NCBI GenBank assembly: GCA_021787175.1 | Contig: JAJYMF010000083.1 | Span: 1-5,298 of the forward strand | Direction of reading: 5' to 3' | Source of the DNA: Pseudomonadota bacterium | GTDB taxonomy: Bacteria > Pseudomonadota > Gammaproteobacteria > Xanthomonadales > Rhodanobacteraceae | Length of the DNA: 5,298 nt | Shown here: positions 1 to 5,298 of the stretch, piece after piece | Layout: each line of letters opens with the position of its first letter | Numbering within the stretch: the first letter of the stretch is position 1 | Notes under the pieces: model-generated | The model's input: the letters and a program-made list of their open reading frames with translations, nothing else | Database searches by the model: none | What the model was told of the DNA's origin: nothing | Program-made: the position numbers and the translations under genes

Positions 1-1189
1 GGTTGGCCTCGCGCACGTAGATGCCAACGTGGGCGATCTCCGGATCGGTATAGGTACACCACGGAATGATCAGAGCACTCAGGCGTTCGCGACCGCCGAA
101 CAGCGCGTTTTTCACCGCAATGCGGGCCGAAGCGGCGGCGGTAGCGGTGTACTGCTGCTGCAGGCAGGCGTCGCCGGCAGCATGGATGCGCGGATTGCTG
201 GTGCGCAGATGATCGTCGACGCGGATGCCGCCATCGATGGCCAGTTCGACGCCGGCCGCTGCCAGGTTGAGCCCTTCCACGTTCGGCCGCCGGCCGACGC
301 CGGTGAGGATCGCGTCGACGGCGATCGTGTTGCGGTAGTCGTCGCTGACCAGATCGACCAGCTTCTGCCCGTTCTCCACGCGCACGGCAACCACAGTGGT
401 ATTCAGGCGTACCTCGATGCCGTCGCGGGCAAACGCATCGGAGAGAATCTGCGCCGCGTCGCGTTCTTCCCGATCGAGAAACAGCGGCTTGTCCTGCACG
501 ATGGTAACCTGCGCGCCGAGCCGGCAGAATGCCTGGGCCAGTTCGCAGCCGAGCGGCCCGCCGCCGATCACCAGCAGCCGGCGCGGCAGTTCGGTGAGGT
601 TGAACGCGTTGGCGCTGGTCAGGTAGCCGGCCTCGCGCAGGCCGGGGATCGACGGAACATGCGGTCGCGCGCCGGTGGCGATCATGGCCTTGCCGAAGCC
701 CAGCTTGTCGCCGTTGACCGTCAACGTGTCGGCGTCGGTGAATTGCACGTTGCCGAAAAACACGTCCACCCCGGCCGCAGCCAGCTTGCGCACCGACTCG
801 GCGCCGCCGAGATGGCTGCGAATGCGCCGCACGCGCTCCATCGCGGCTGCGAAGTCGACCTGGATGTCGCCGGGGATCCGCGCGCCGTAGCGACGTGCGT
901 CGCGCATTTCGGCATACAGCCGCGCGGTGCGGATCAGCGTCTTCGACGGTATGCAGCCGGTATTCAGACAGGTACCGCCAATCAAGTGGCGTTCGATCAG
1001 CGCAACCTTGGCACCGAGCGCGGCGGCCGCCTGCGCGGCGGCCAAGCCAGCGGGGCCGGCGCCGACAATCACCAGCTGATAGCGGTCCGCGGGGATCGGA
1101 TTGCGCCACGCTACGGGATGCACGTGGGCAAGCCGCTCGCGCTCATACACGTCCTGCGGGGTGGTGGGCGGAGCGTCGTGCGGCGACAT
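1..1189 (-). CDS. FAD-dependent pyridine nucleotide-disulfide oxidoreductase, mercuric-reductase-like (3' end outside window)
   Basis: Predicted cytoplasmic flavoprotein that passes electrons from NAD(P)H through FAD to a cysteine pair and then to an unknown substrate. 396 codons are in the window; the C-terminus lies beyond the left edge. Seen in order: a roughly 35-residue N-terminal extension; the FAD-binding GAGPAG at residues 43-48; the redox site GGTCLNTGCIPSK at 71-83 with cysteines C74 and C79; ATGARP at 171-176; the NAD(P)H-binding GGGPLG at 209-214; GVGRRPN at 297-303; the second FAD motif AAGDA at 337-341; and the start of the dimerisation domain (TDPEIAHVG, 381-389). The family is usually 470-500 residues. 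There is no N-terminal heavy-metal-binding domain, and the C-terminal cysteine pair that defines true MerA is outside the window, so mercury reduction is unproven. The start is set by a GGAG seven bases upstream. It overlaps the stop of the glycoamylase gene by one base, implying co-translation. Confidence 0.94.
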   Translation of the reverse strand, partial: MSPHDAPPTTPQDVYERERLAHVHPVAWRNPIPADRYQLVIVGAGPAGLAAAQAAAALGAKVALIERHLIGGTCLNTGCIPSKTLIRTARLYAEMRDARRYGARIPGDIQVDFAAAMERVRRIRSHLGGAESVRKLAAAGVDVFFGNVQFTDADTLTVNGDKLGFGKAMIATGARPHVPSIPGLREAGYLTSANAFNLTELPRRLLVIGGGPLGCELAQAFCRLGAQVTIVQDKPLFLDREERDAAQILSDAFARDGIEVRLNTTVVAVRVENGQKLVDLVSDDYRNTIAVDAILTGVGRRPNVEGLNLAAAGVELAIDGGIRVDDHLRTSNPRIHAAGDACLQQQYTATAAASARIAVKNALFGGRERLSALIIPWCTYTDPEIAHVGIYVREAN

Positions 1190-1200
1190 CAGCAGGCTCC
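1189..1200 (-). promoter_or_regulatory. Overlapping stop/start (TGATG) with Shine-Dalgarno for the reductase
   Basis: The glycoamylase stop TGA (1191-1189) shares base 1189 with the reductase ATG (1189-1187). A GGAG lies at 1200-1197, seven bases before that ATG and inside the last codons of the glycoamylase gene. Together they fix the reductase start and suggest that terminating ribosomes reinitiate on the second gene. Confidence 0.85.
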
Positions 1201-2508
1201 GTCAGGGTCGGGCGACTGCAGCCAGCCGCCGCGAAATCCGGCCACGCGCAGGCCGTCGCGCAGGTATGCGCAGCCGCGCATCAGCTGCCAGATGCGGCCG
1301 CTGCGATGGTTCTCGATCATCATCAGCACGATGCCCTGGTCGAGCCCGTAATGCCCCGCGGAAACCCATGCACGTCCGTTGGCGTCAGTAAGCGTCGGGT
1401 TGAAGCCGCTCGAGAAGCGATCTTCGGACAGCATCTCCGGATAGCGCGCCATCATGCTGCGCACAGCGGCGAGGGCGATTTCGGGCGCGAACGGCAGCGA
1501 CGCCAATACCGATGATGTGGACAGGGTGCCGTCGTCCGGCCCGTACGGCACGCCACGTGCGGCATAACCGAACAGGCGTCGCGCCTCGTTGAACACGTCC
1601 GGCTGTTCATCGCTGGGGCCATCGCAGGCCGTCAGGCCCCAGCCGTTTTGATCGTAACCGGCGAATTCGTGCGGGTTGCGCCAGGTGTACTCGCGCTGGA
1701 TCAGCACCGCGCGCCGGCTGTTCTCGAAATAGTCCGAGCGTTTCTCGCGCATGAAGCTGTCGCGGATGCCGCGAAAATCGATCCACGCGTGCGAGAAATG
1801 ATGAACGAACAGCGGCCCCGCATAGAGATAGTCGTGGTCGTACAGATTTTCCCACTGGTAGGTGGCGGTCCATGCCCGGTAGCAGTCGCCCATGATCGGG
1901 TACGTGGGCGAACCCATGGCCAGCACGTAAAGCAGGATCGCTTCGCTGTAGCCTTCCCATCCATAATGGAGAAATCCGCATTCGGGCTTCCAGCCTTGGC
2001 GGATCGTGTTGCCGTCGTCCTGTGCCCAGCGCCAGTCGATGCGCCGATACAGAACGTCGACCAGTTCACGCAACTCGATTTCATCGGTCGTGTCCGCCGT
2101 GAAATACATGCCCGTGGTCAGCGCGCCGGCGATCAGCAGCGCGGTATCGATCATCGACAGCTCCGATTGCCAGACGCGGATGCCCGTGCGGATGTCGAGG
2201 AAGTGGTAGTAGAACCCCTTGTAGCCGGTCGCCGTGGGGCTGCCGCTCTGGTCGCTGTCGCGGAAGAAACGCAGCGCAGCGAGACTGCGTTGGGCCGCAT
2301 CGGTACGCTCCATCCAGCCCCGTTCCACCGCGACCGGGTACGACGACAGCGCAAAGCCGACCACGGCGATGCTGACGGGTGAGTCGTCACGCGACGTATC
2401 GGCCGCCAGCCCGTTGAGGGGATTCACGGCCTTCAGGAAATAGCCGAATGCAGCACGCTGCAATAGGTCGAGCAGCGCCTCGTCCGCAAGCGGGGCTATC
2501 GCAGTCAT
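1189..2508 (-). CDS. Glycoamylase-domain protein (PF10091), probable beta-1,2-glucan-active glycoside hydrolase or transglycosylase
   Basis: Complete 439-residue protein, recognised from the glycoamylase-domain family of alpha-helical (alpha/alpha)6-barrel enzymes. That fold includes GH144 endo-beta-1,2-glucanases and the middle transglycosylase domain (GH189) of cyclic beta-1,2-glucan synthase. Landmarks: LLDLLQRAAFGYF at 12-24; ADTSRDDSPVSIAVVGFAL at 36-54; GYKGFYYHFLD at 95-105; SELSMIDTALL at 115-125 with acidic E116 and D121; YGWEGYSEA at 182-190 with E186 and E189; HHFSHAWIDFRG at 236-247; GWGLTACDGP at 289-298; GLDQG at 388-392; and the C-terminal GFRGGWL at 424-430. No signal peptide or membrane segment is visible, so a cytoplasmic location is inferred. 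The start at 2508 gives the normal family N-terminus, with a weak GGAA eight bases upstream. The gene heads an operon with the reductase and diverges from the GH94 gene. Substrate and reaction are inferred from fold and neighbours; the older label 'glucoamylase' should not be read as starch activity. Confidence 0.9.
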   Translation of the reverse strand: MTAIAPLADEALLDLLQRAAFGYFLKAVNPLNGLAADTSRDDSPVSIAVVGFALSSYPVAVERGWMERTDAAQRSLAALRFFRDSDQSGSPTATGYKGFYYHFLDIRTGIRVWQSELSMIDTALLIAGALTTGMYFTADTTDEIELRELVDVLYRRIDWRWAQDDGNTIRQGWKPECGFLHYGWEGYSEAILLYVLAMGSPTYPIMGDCYRAWTATYQWENLYDHDYLYAGPLFVHHFSHAWIDFRGIRDSFMREKRSDYFENSRRAVLIQREYTWRNPHEFAGYDQNGWGLTACDGPSDEQPDVFNEARRLFGYAARGVPYGPDDGTLSTSSVLASLPFAPEIALAAVRSMMARYPEMLSEDRFSSGFNPTLTDANGRAWVSAGHYGLDQGIVLMMIENHRSGRIWQLMRGCAYLRDGLRVAGFRGGWLQSPDPDGAC

Positions 2509-2645
2509 CGAATGTGTTCCGGGTACGACATTACGTGACGGAAGATATTTCCGGTGCCAGACAGACTTGCAGCAGCATGCGGAAGACCGGTGGACCATGA
2601 AAATTACGCGGCGCGGGCAGTTAAAAGCGCCAATGCCGCGATGGA

Positions 2646-2662
2646 TGCATGTGCCGCATGCA
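2646..2662. promoter_or_regulatory. Inverted repeat, candidate operator
   Basis: TGCATG and CATGCA are perfect 6-bp inverted arms around a 5-bp spacer (TGCCG), 17 bp in all. The flanking bases do not extend the symmetry. It lies beside the AT-rich island, 138 bp upstream of the glycoamylase start and 168 bp upstream of the GH94 start. Size and position suit a dimeric repressor or activator, but no family consensus is recognised and no regulator gene is in the window. Confidence 0.35.
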
Positions 2663-2670
2663 GTACGCAG

Positions 2671-2710
2671 GAATTCAGTATTGAATTGGTCAATTGTTGT
2701 ATTGATGCTA
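2671..2710. promoter_or_regulatory. AT-rich island, candidate core promoter zone
   Basis: About 30% G+C (12 of 40 bases) in otherwise GC-rich DNA. It contains the 5-bp inverted repeat AATTG-GT-CAATT (2684-2695). A minus-strand TTGACC (2693-2688) resembles a -35 box but has no good -10 at normal spacing. On the plus strand, TTGAAT (2681-2686) sits 17 bases before GATGCT (2704-2709), a weak sigma-70-like pair. The composition shift is clear; the assignment of promoter elements is tentative. Confidence 0.35.
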
Positions 2711-2813
2711 CTCCGGCATCCTGAACGGGGCATGCGTTTCACGCGACATTATTTTGGCGCCGTCGTATGCTCGTGCATCGGCACCGCACAGGTCATGAGT
2801 GCGGATCACGCGC

Positions 2814-2818
2814 AGGAG
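2814..2818 (+). promoter_or_regulatory. Ribosome binding site deciding the GH94 start
   Basis: AGGAG, 11 bases before the ATG at 2830; the spacing is slightly long. No comparable purine tract precedes the alternative in-frame ATG at 2767. The ATG at 2902 lies inside the conserved SNGRLSVMV motif and would truncate the family domain, so 2830 is preferred. Confidence 0.6.
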
Positions 2819-2829
2819 CATGCAGCCTT

Positions 2830-5298
2830 ATGCCGTCTTGCCGACCACCATTTGGCGCTGCGCCACGACTGCAATTGCTGTCGAACGGGCGCCTTTCGGT
2901 GATGGTGAATGCCGCCGGCTCGGGCTACAGCCGCTGGCGCGACTCCGCCGTCACCCGCTGGCGCGAAGACCCCGTCGGCGACGGCTGGGGCAGCTACCTG
3001 CTGTTGCGCGACGAGGAGAGTGGCGCCGCTTGGTCCGCGGGATTGCAACCCTGCGGCATCGAGGCTGATGCCTGCACGGCCACGCTGTCCGACGGACACG
3101 TGAGCATCACGCATCGCCGCGGCACGCTGACCGGCGTGCTCGATGTGGCGGTCGCTGCCGATCACGATGTCGAATTGCGCCGCATCACGCTCACCAATCA
3201 CGGTGAAGGTCCGCGCGAGATCACGTTGACTTCGTATGCGGAACTCGTGCTTGGCCCGGCCGCAGCCGATGCGGCCCATCCGGCATTCTCCAAGATGTTC
3301 GTGCAGACCGAATGGGTGGAGCAGGACAGGGGCCTGCTGGCGACACGGCGGCGGCGCGCACCGGACGAGGCCGAGGTGTGGGCCGCGCATGTGGCGGTGG
3401 TCGAGGTCGATGACGACGGTGCCTGCGAGTTTGAAACCGATCGCATGCGCTTCCTCGGCCGCGGTCGCACGCTGCGCCACGCGCAGGCGATGCAGGCCGG
3501 TGCGGCACTGTCGAACAGCAGCGGTTGCGTGCTCGATCCGGTCTTCAGCCTGCGCCGGCGGGTGCGCGTCGCCCCCGGTGCCAGCGTGCGGGTGGCGTTC
3601 TGGACCGCGCTGGCCGACTCGCGTGCTGCCGTGCTCGCACTGGTGCAGACGCCGCGCGCAGACGGCGCCTGCGCACAGGTATTTGCCGGATCCGTGGCCC
3701 ATGCCATCGCCGAACAGGCACGTCTCGGTATCAATGCCGTGCAAGCTGGCCGTTTCGGAGCTCTTGCCGGTGCGCTGCTGTATGCCGACCGCAGCATGCG
3801 GGCGCCGGCCGGAATGCTGGAGCGCGGCCGCGGCGGTGCACCCGTGCTGTGGAGCTGCGGCATTTCCGGCGACCGTCCCATCGTGCTGCTGCGCATTGGC
3901 GCCGAATCCGATCTGGCACGGGTGCACGAGGTGCTGCTGGCGCAGCGCTACTGGCAATCGAAACGGCTGGGGGTCGATGTCGTGTTGCTCAACACCGCCG
4001 GCAGTGGCGGCGACCCGCTGCAGGCAGCGCTGAACGAACGGGCACAGGCACAGAACGCCTGCTTGAAGGCTGAACCCGATGCCGTGCCCGTCGCGGTATT
4101 CGCACTGCGCGACAGCACCCTTTCCGATGCGTTGCGCGCCGGGCTGGCCACCGCCGCACGCATCGTGCTGGATGCAGCGGATGGGCTGCCAGACCCCGCG
4201 TCGGGAGATCGCGACGGCGATCCCGCAGCGTCGGTCCCAATGCCCGGGGATCCTTCACCCACGTCGCAAGCGGCAGCCAACGATGCGGTATCCGCGCCGT
4301 CGATCACGCAGACGCCACGCGAGTTCGACAACGGCACGGGCGGTTTCATCGAGTCCGGCCGCGCCTATGCCATCACGCTCGACGGCGACCGCTGCACGCC
4401 GGCGCCCTGGGTCAACGTGATCGCCAACCCCGGTTTCGGGTTCCTGGTTTCGGCCGAGGGCGGCGGATACACATGGTCGCTCAACAGCCAGCAGAACCCG
4501 CTGACGCCGTGGCCCAATGACCCGGTCAGCGACACGCCGCATGAAGTGCTGTACCTGCGCGACGAGGACAGCGGCGAACTGTGGAGCGCCACGGCGTTGC
4601 CGATCCGTGTGCCGGCGGCGACCTACAGCGTCCAGCACGGCAAGGGCTGGAGCCGCTTCACGCACGCTGCGCACGGCATCGAAGTGGCCTTGCTGCAATT
4701 CGTGCCGCCGGCTGATCCCGTCAAGCTGTCGCGACTGTGCCTGCGCAACCGTTCCGCGCGCACGCGGCATGTGTCGATCACCGGCTATGTCGAATGGGCA
4801 CTGGGTGCGAATGGCAGCGTGACGGCGCCGTTCGTGGCCACCTCGCGCGACGCGGAAACCGGCGCGCTGTTCGCACGCAACGCGTGGCGCGCCGAGTTCG
4901 GCGAACGCGTGGCTTTCATCGACCTCGGCGGCCGGCAGCGTTCGTGCACCGGCGACCGCCTGGAGTTTCTCGGTCATCATGGCGCCGTCGATCGTCCGGT
5001 CGCGCTGACCGGCAACATCCCGCTGTCGGGGCGCATCGGCGCCGGGCTGGACCCCTGTGCTGCGCTGCAGACATCCATCGCATTGGCGCCCAACGAACAG
5101 ATCGAAATCGTGTTCATGCTCGGCGATGCCGCGTCGCGCGCCGAAGCGCAGGCGCTGGTCGGGAAATACCGCACAGCCGATCTCGACGCCGTGCTGCATG
5201 ACATGCGTGCGCAATGGGACGCGGTGCTCGACACTGTGCAGGTGCGCACGCCGGATCGCGCGATGGACATTCTTCTCAACGACTGGCTGCTGTATCAG
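2830..5298 (+). CDS. GH94-type beta-1,2-glucan phosphorylase-like protein, resembling the NdvB C-terminal region (3' end outside window)
   Basis: 823 codons in the window, open to the right edge with no internal stop. The protein matches the GH94 part of cyclic beta-1,2-glucan synthase from its first residues: QLLSNGRLSVMV at 15-26, GYSRWRD at 32-38, WREDPVGDGWGSY at 44-56, RDEESG at 60-65, TSYAEL at 134-139, HPAFSKMF at 152-159, and GISGDRPIVLL at 344-354. A low-complexity Ala/Pro/Asp/Ser linker (about 454-496) follows. A second unit begins FDNGTGGF, with NDPVSDTPHEVLYLRDEDSG at 563-582 and GYVEW at 652-656, ending at DWLLYQ. The catalytic (alpha/alpha)6 barrel should follow and is outside the window. 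No GT84 domain, membrane segment or signal peptide precedes it, so a soluble cytoplasmic enzyme is inferred. Known relatives include 1,2-beta-oligoglucan phosphorylases, which release glucose 1-phosphate. Phosphorolysis here is inferred because the active site is not visible. Confidence 0.92.
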   Translation, partial: MPSCRPPFGAAPRLQLLSNGRLSVMVNAAGSGYSRWRDSAVTRWREDPVGDGWGSYLLLRDEESGAAWSAGLQPCGIEADACTATLSDGHVSITHRRGTLTGVLDVAVAADHDVELRRITLTNHGEGPREITLTSYAELVLGPAAADAAHPAFSKMFVQTEWVEQDRGLLATRRRRAPDEAEVWAAHVAVVEVDDDGACEFETDRMRFLGRGRTLRHAQAMQAGAALSNSSGCVLDPVFSLRRRVRVAPGASVRVAFWTALADSRAAVLALVQTPRADGACAQVFAGSVAHAIAEQARLGINAVQAGRFGALAGALLYADRSMRAPAGMLERGRGGAPVLWSCGISGDRPIVLLRIGAESDLARVHEVLLAQRYWQSKRLGVDVVLLNTAGSGGDPLQAALNERAQAQNACLKAEPDAVPVAVFALRDSTLSDALRAGLATAARIVLDAADGLPDPASGDRDGDPAASVPMPGDPSPTSQAAANDAVSAPSITQTPREFDNGTGGFIESGRAYAITLDGDRCTPAPWVNVIANPGFGFLVSAEGGGYTWSLNSQQNPLTPWPNDPVSDTPHEVLYLRDEDSGELWSATALPIRVPAATYSVQHGKGWSRFTHAAHGIEVALLQFVPPADPVKLSRLCLRNRSARTRHVSITGYVEWALGANGSVTAPFVATSRDAETGALFARNAWRAEFGERVAFIDLGGRQRSCTGDRLEFLGHHGAVDRPVALTGNIPLSGRIGAGLDPCAALQTSIALAPNEQIEIVFMLGDAASRAEAQALVGKYRTADLDAVLHDMRAQWDAVLDTVQVRTPDRAMDILLNDWLLYQ
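2964..3243 (+). repeat. First copy of an internal protein-level duplication (beta-sandwich unit)
   Basis: Residues about 45-138 of the GH94-like protein contain DPVGDGWGSYLLLRDEESG followed by AWSA, then about 70 residues on ELRRITLTNHGEGPREITLT-SYAEL. The same order recurs in the second copy. The copies are recognisable only at protein level. Confidence 0.7.
4516..4797 (+). repeat. Second copy of the internal protein-level duplication
   Basis: Residues about 563-656 contain DPVSDTPHEVLYLRDEDSG followed by LWSA, then KLSRLCLRNRSARTRHVSIT-GYVEW. Both spacing and motif order match the first copy, about 517 residues upstream. This is the N-terminal sandwich that normally precedes the GH94 catalytic barrel. 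Confidence 0.7.

Larger units (their letters stand above)
2509..2829. promoter_or_regulatory. Divergent intergenic region, 321 bp, presumed promoters for both transcription units
   Basis: This is the only substantial non-coding stretch. It separates the start codons of the divergent glycoamylase and GH94 genes, so promoters for both must lie here or just inside the coding ends. Directly visible: an AT-rich island (2671-2710), an inverted repeat (2646-2662), a smaller inverted repeat GCGT-TTC-ACGC (2734-2744), and four GCATGC hexamers. I see no tRNA, no convincing small gene and no rho-independent terminator. Plus-strand and minus-strand open frames cross parts of it but show no recognisable protein. 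Confidence 0.75.

Noticed and set aside
29..1351. Long plus-strand open frame (440 codons) antisense to the reductase
   Set aside because: The translation is Arg/Gly/Ala-rich with no known domain, while the opposite strand gives a flavoprotein with every motif intact. It is a shadow of GC-rich codon usage and also runs into the glycoamylase gene.
2509..2742. Longer N-terminus for the glycoamylase gene (ATG at 2598 or 2742)
   Set aside because: The extra residues are Cys/Arg/Ser-rich and unlike the family, neither start has a ribosome binding site I can see, and the extension would consume the AT-rich island and palindrome. The ATG at 2508 gives the expected N-terminus.
2734..2771. Sigma-70 promoter with GCGACA (2743-2748) and TATGCT (2766-2771) at 17-bp spacing
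   Set aside because: Only three and four of six consensus matches, in GC-rich DNA; too weak to list as a feature, though its position before the GH94-like gene is plausible.
2567..2902. Plus-strand open frame of 111 codons across the intergenic region
   Set aside because: No recognisable motif, no good ribosome binding site, and it runs out of frame into the GH94-like gene. Codon choice does not match the neighbours.
2799..3068. Possible frameshift joining a short upstream frame (ATG 2799 or 2820) to the GH94-like gene
   Set aside because: The correct frame is already open through this stretch, with an ATG at 2830 and family similarity from residue 13, so no frameshift is needed.
2806..3957. 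Minus-strand open frame of 383 codons antisense to the GH94-like gene
   Set aside because: No recognisable family, His/Arg/Ala-rich composition, and the plus strand gives continuous NdvB-like similarity over the same bases.
3236..4033. Plus-strand open frame in another frame inside the GH94-like gene
   Set aside because: Arg/Cys/Trp-rich translation typical of an out-of-frame GC-rich sequence; the correct frame is uninterrupted here.
4255..5214. Minus-strand open frame of 319 codons
   Set aside because: Antisense shadow of the second GH94 sandwich unit, with no family similarity.

Overview
The window is high-GC bacterial chromosomal DNA (roughly 65% G+C by eye) with strong G/C preference at third codon positions. 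Protein style and gene families suggest a proteobacterium, possibly a xanthomonad-like gammaproteobacterium such as Rhodanobacter or Dyella; this is inference, as no taxonomic marker gene is present. Three genes cover almost everything, around one divergent intergenic region. There are no RNA genes, insertion sequences, CRISPR arrays or clear terminators.

Left (minus strand, 1-1189, running off the left edge): an FAD-dependent pyridine nucleotide-disulfide oxidoreductase of the mercuric-reductase-like group. Its FAD motif, redox-active CxxxxC pair, NAD(P)H-binding motif and second FAD motif are all intact. Middle (minus strand, 1189-2508): a complete 439-residue glycoamylase-domain protein (Pfam PF10091), a fold shared by beta-1,2-glucanases (GH144 and relatives) and by the transglycosylase domain of cyclic beta-1,2-glucan synthase. 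Its stop codon shares one base with the reductase start (TGATG), so the two form a translationally coupled pair.

Centre (2509-2829): a divergent regulatory region with a 40-bp AT-rich island, a 17-bp imperfect palindrome and four copies of GCATGC. Right (plus strand, 2830-5298, running off the right edge): the first 823 residues of a GH94-type protein that resembles the C-terminal phosphorylase part of cyclic beta-1,2-glucan synthase (NdvB) but lacks the GT84 glucosyltransferase and membrane segments.

Taken together, the two carbohydrate genes look like detached modules of an NdvB-type enzyme, encoded divergently and without export signals. The most economical model is cytoplasmic turnover or size control of beta-1,2-glucans: the glycoamylase-fold enzyme cuts or rearranges chains and the GH94 protein phosphorolyses oligosaccharides to glucose 1-phosphate. 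The coupling of a flavin disulfide reductase to this module is unexplained and is the most original feature of the window.
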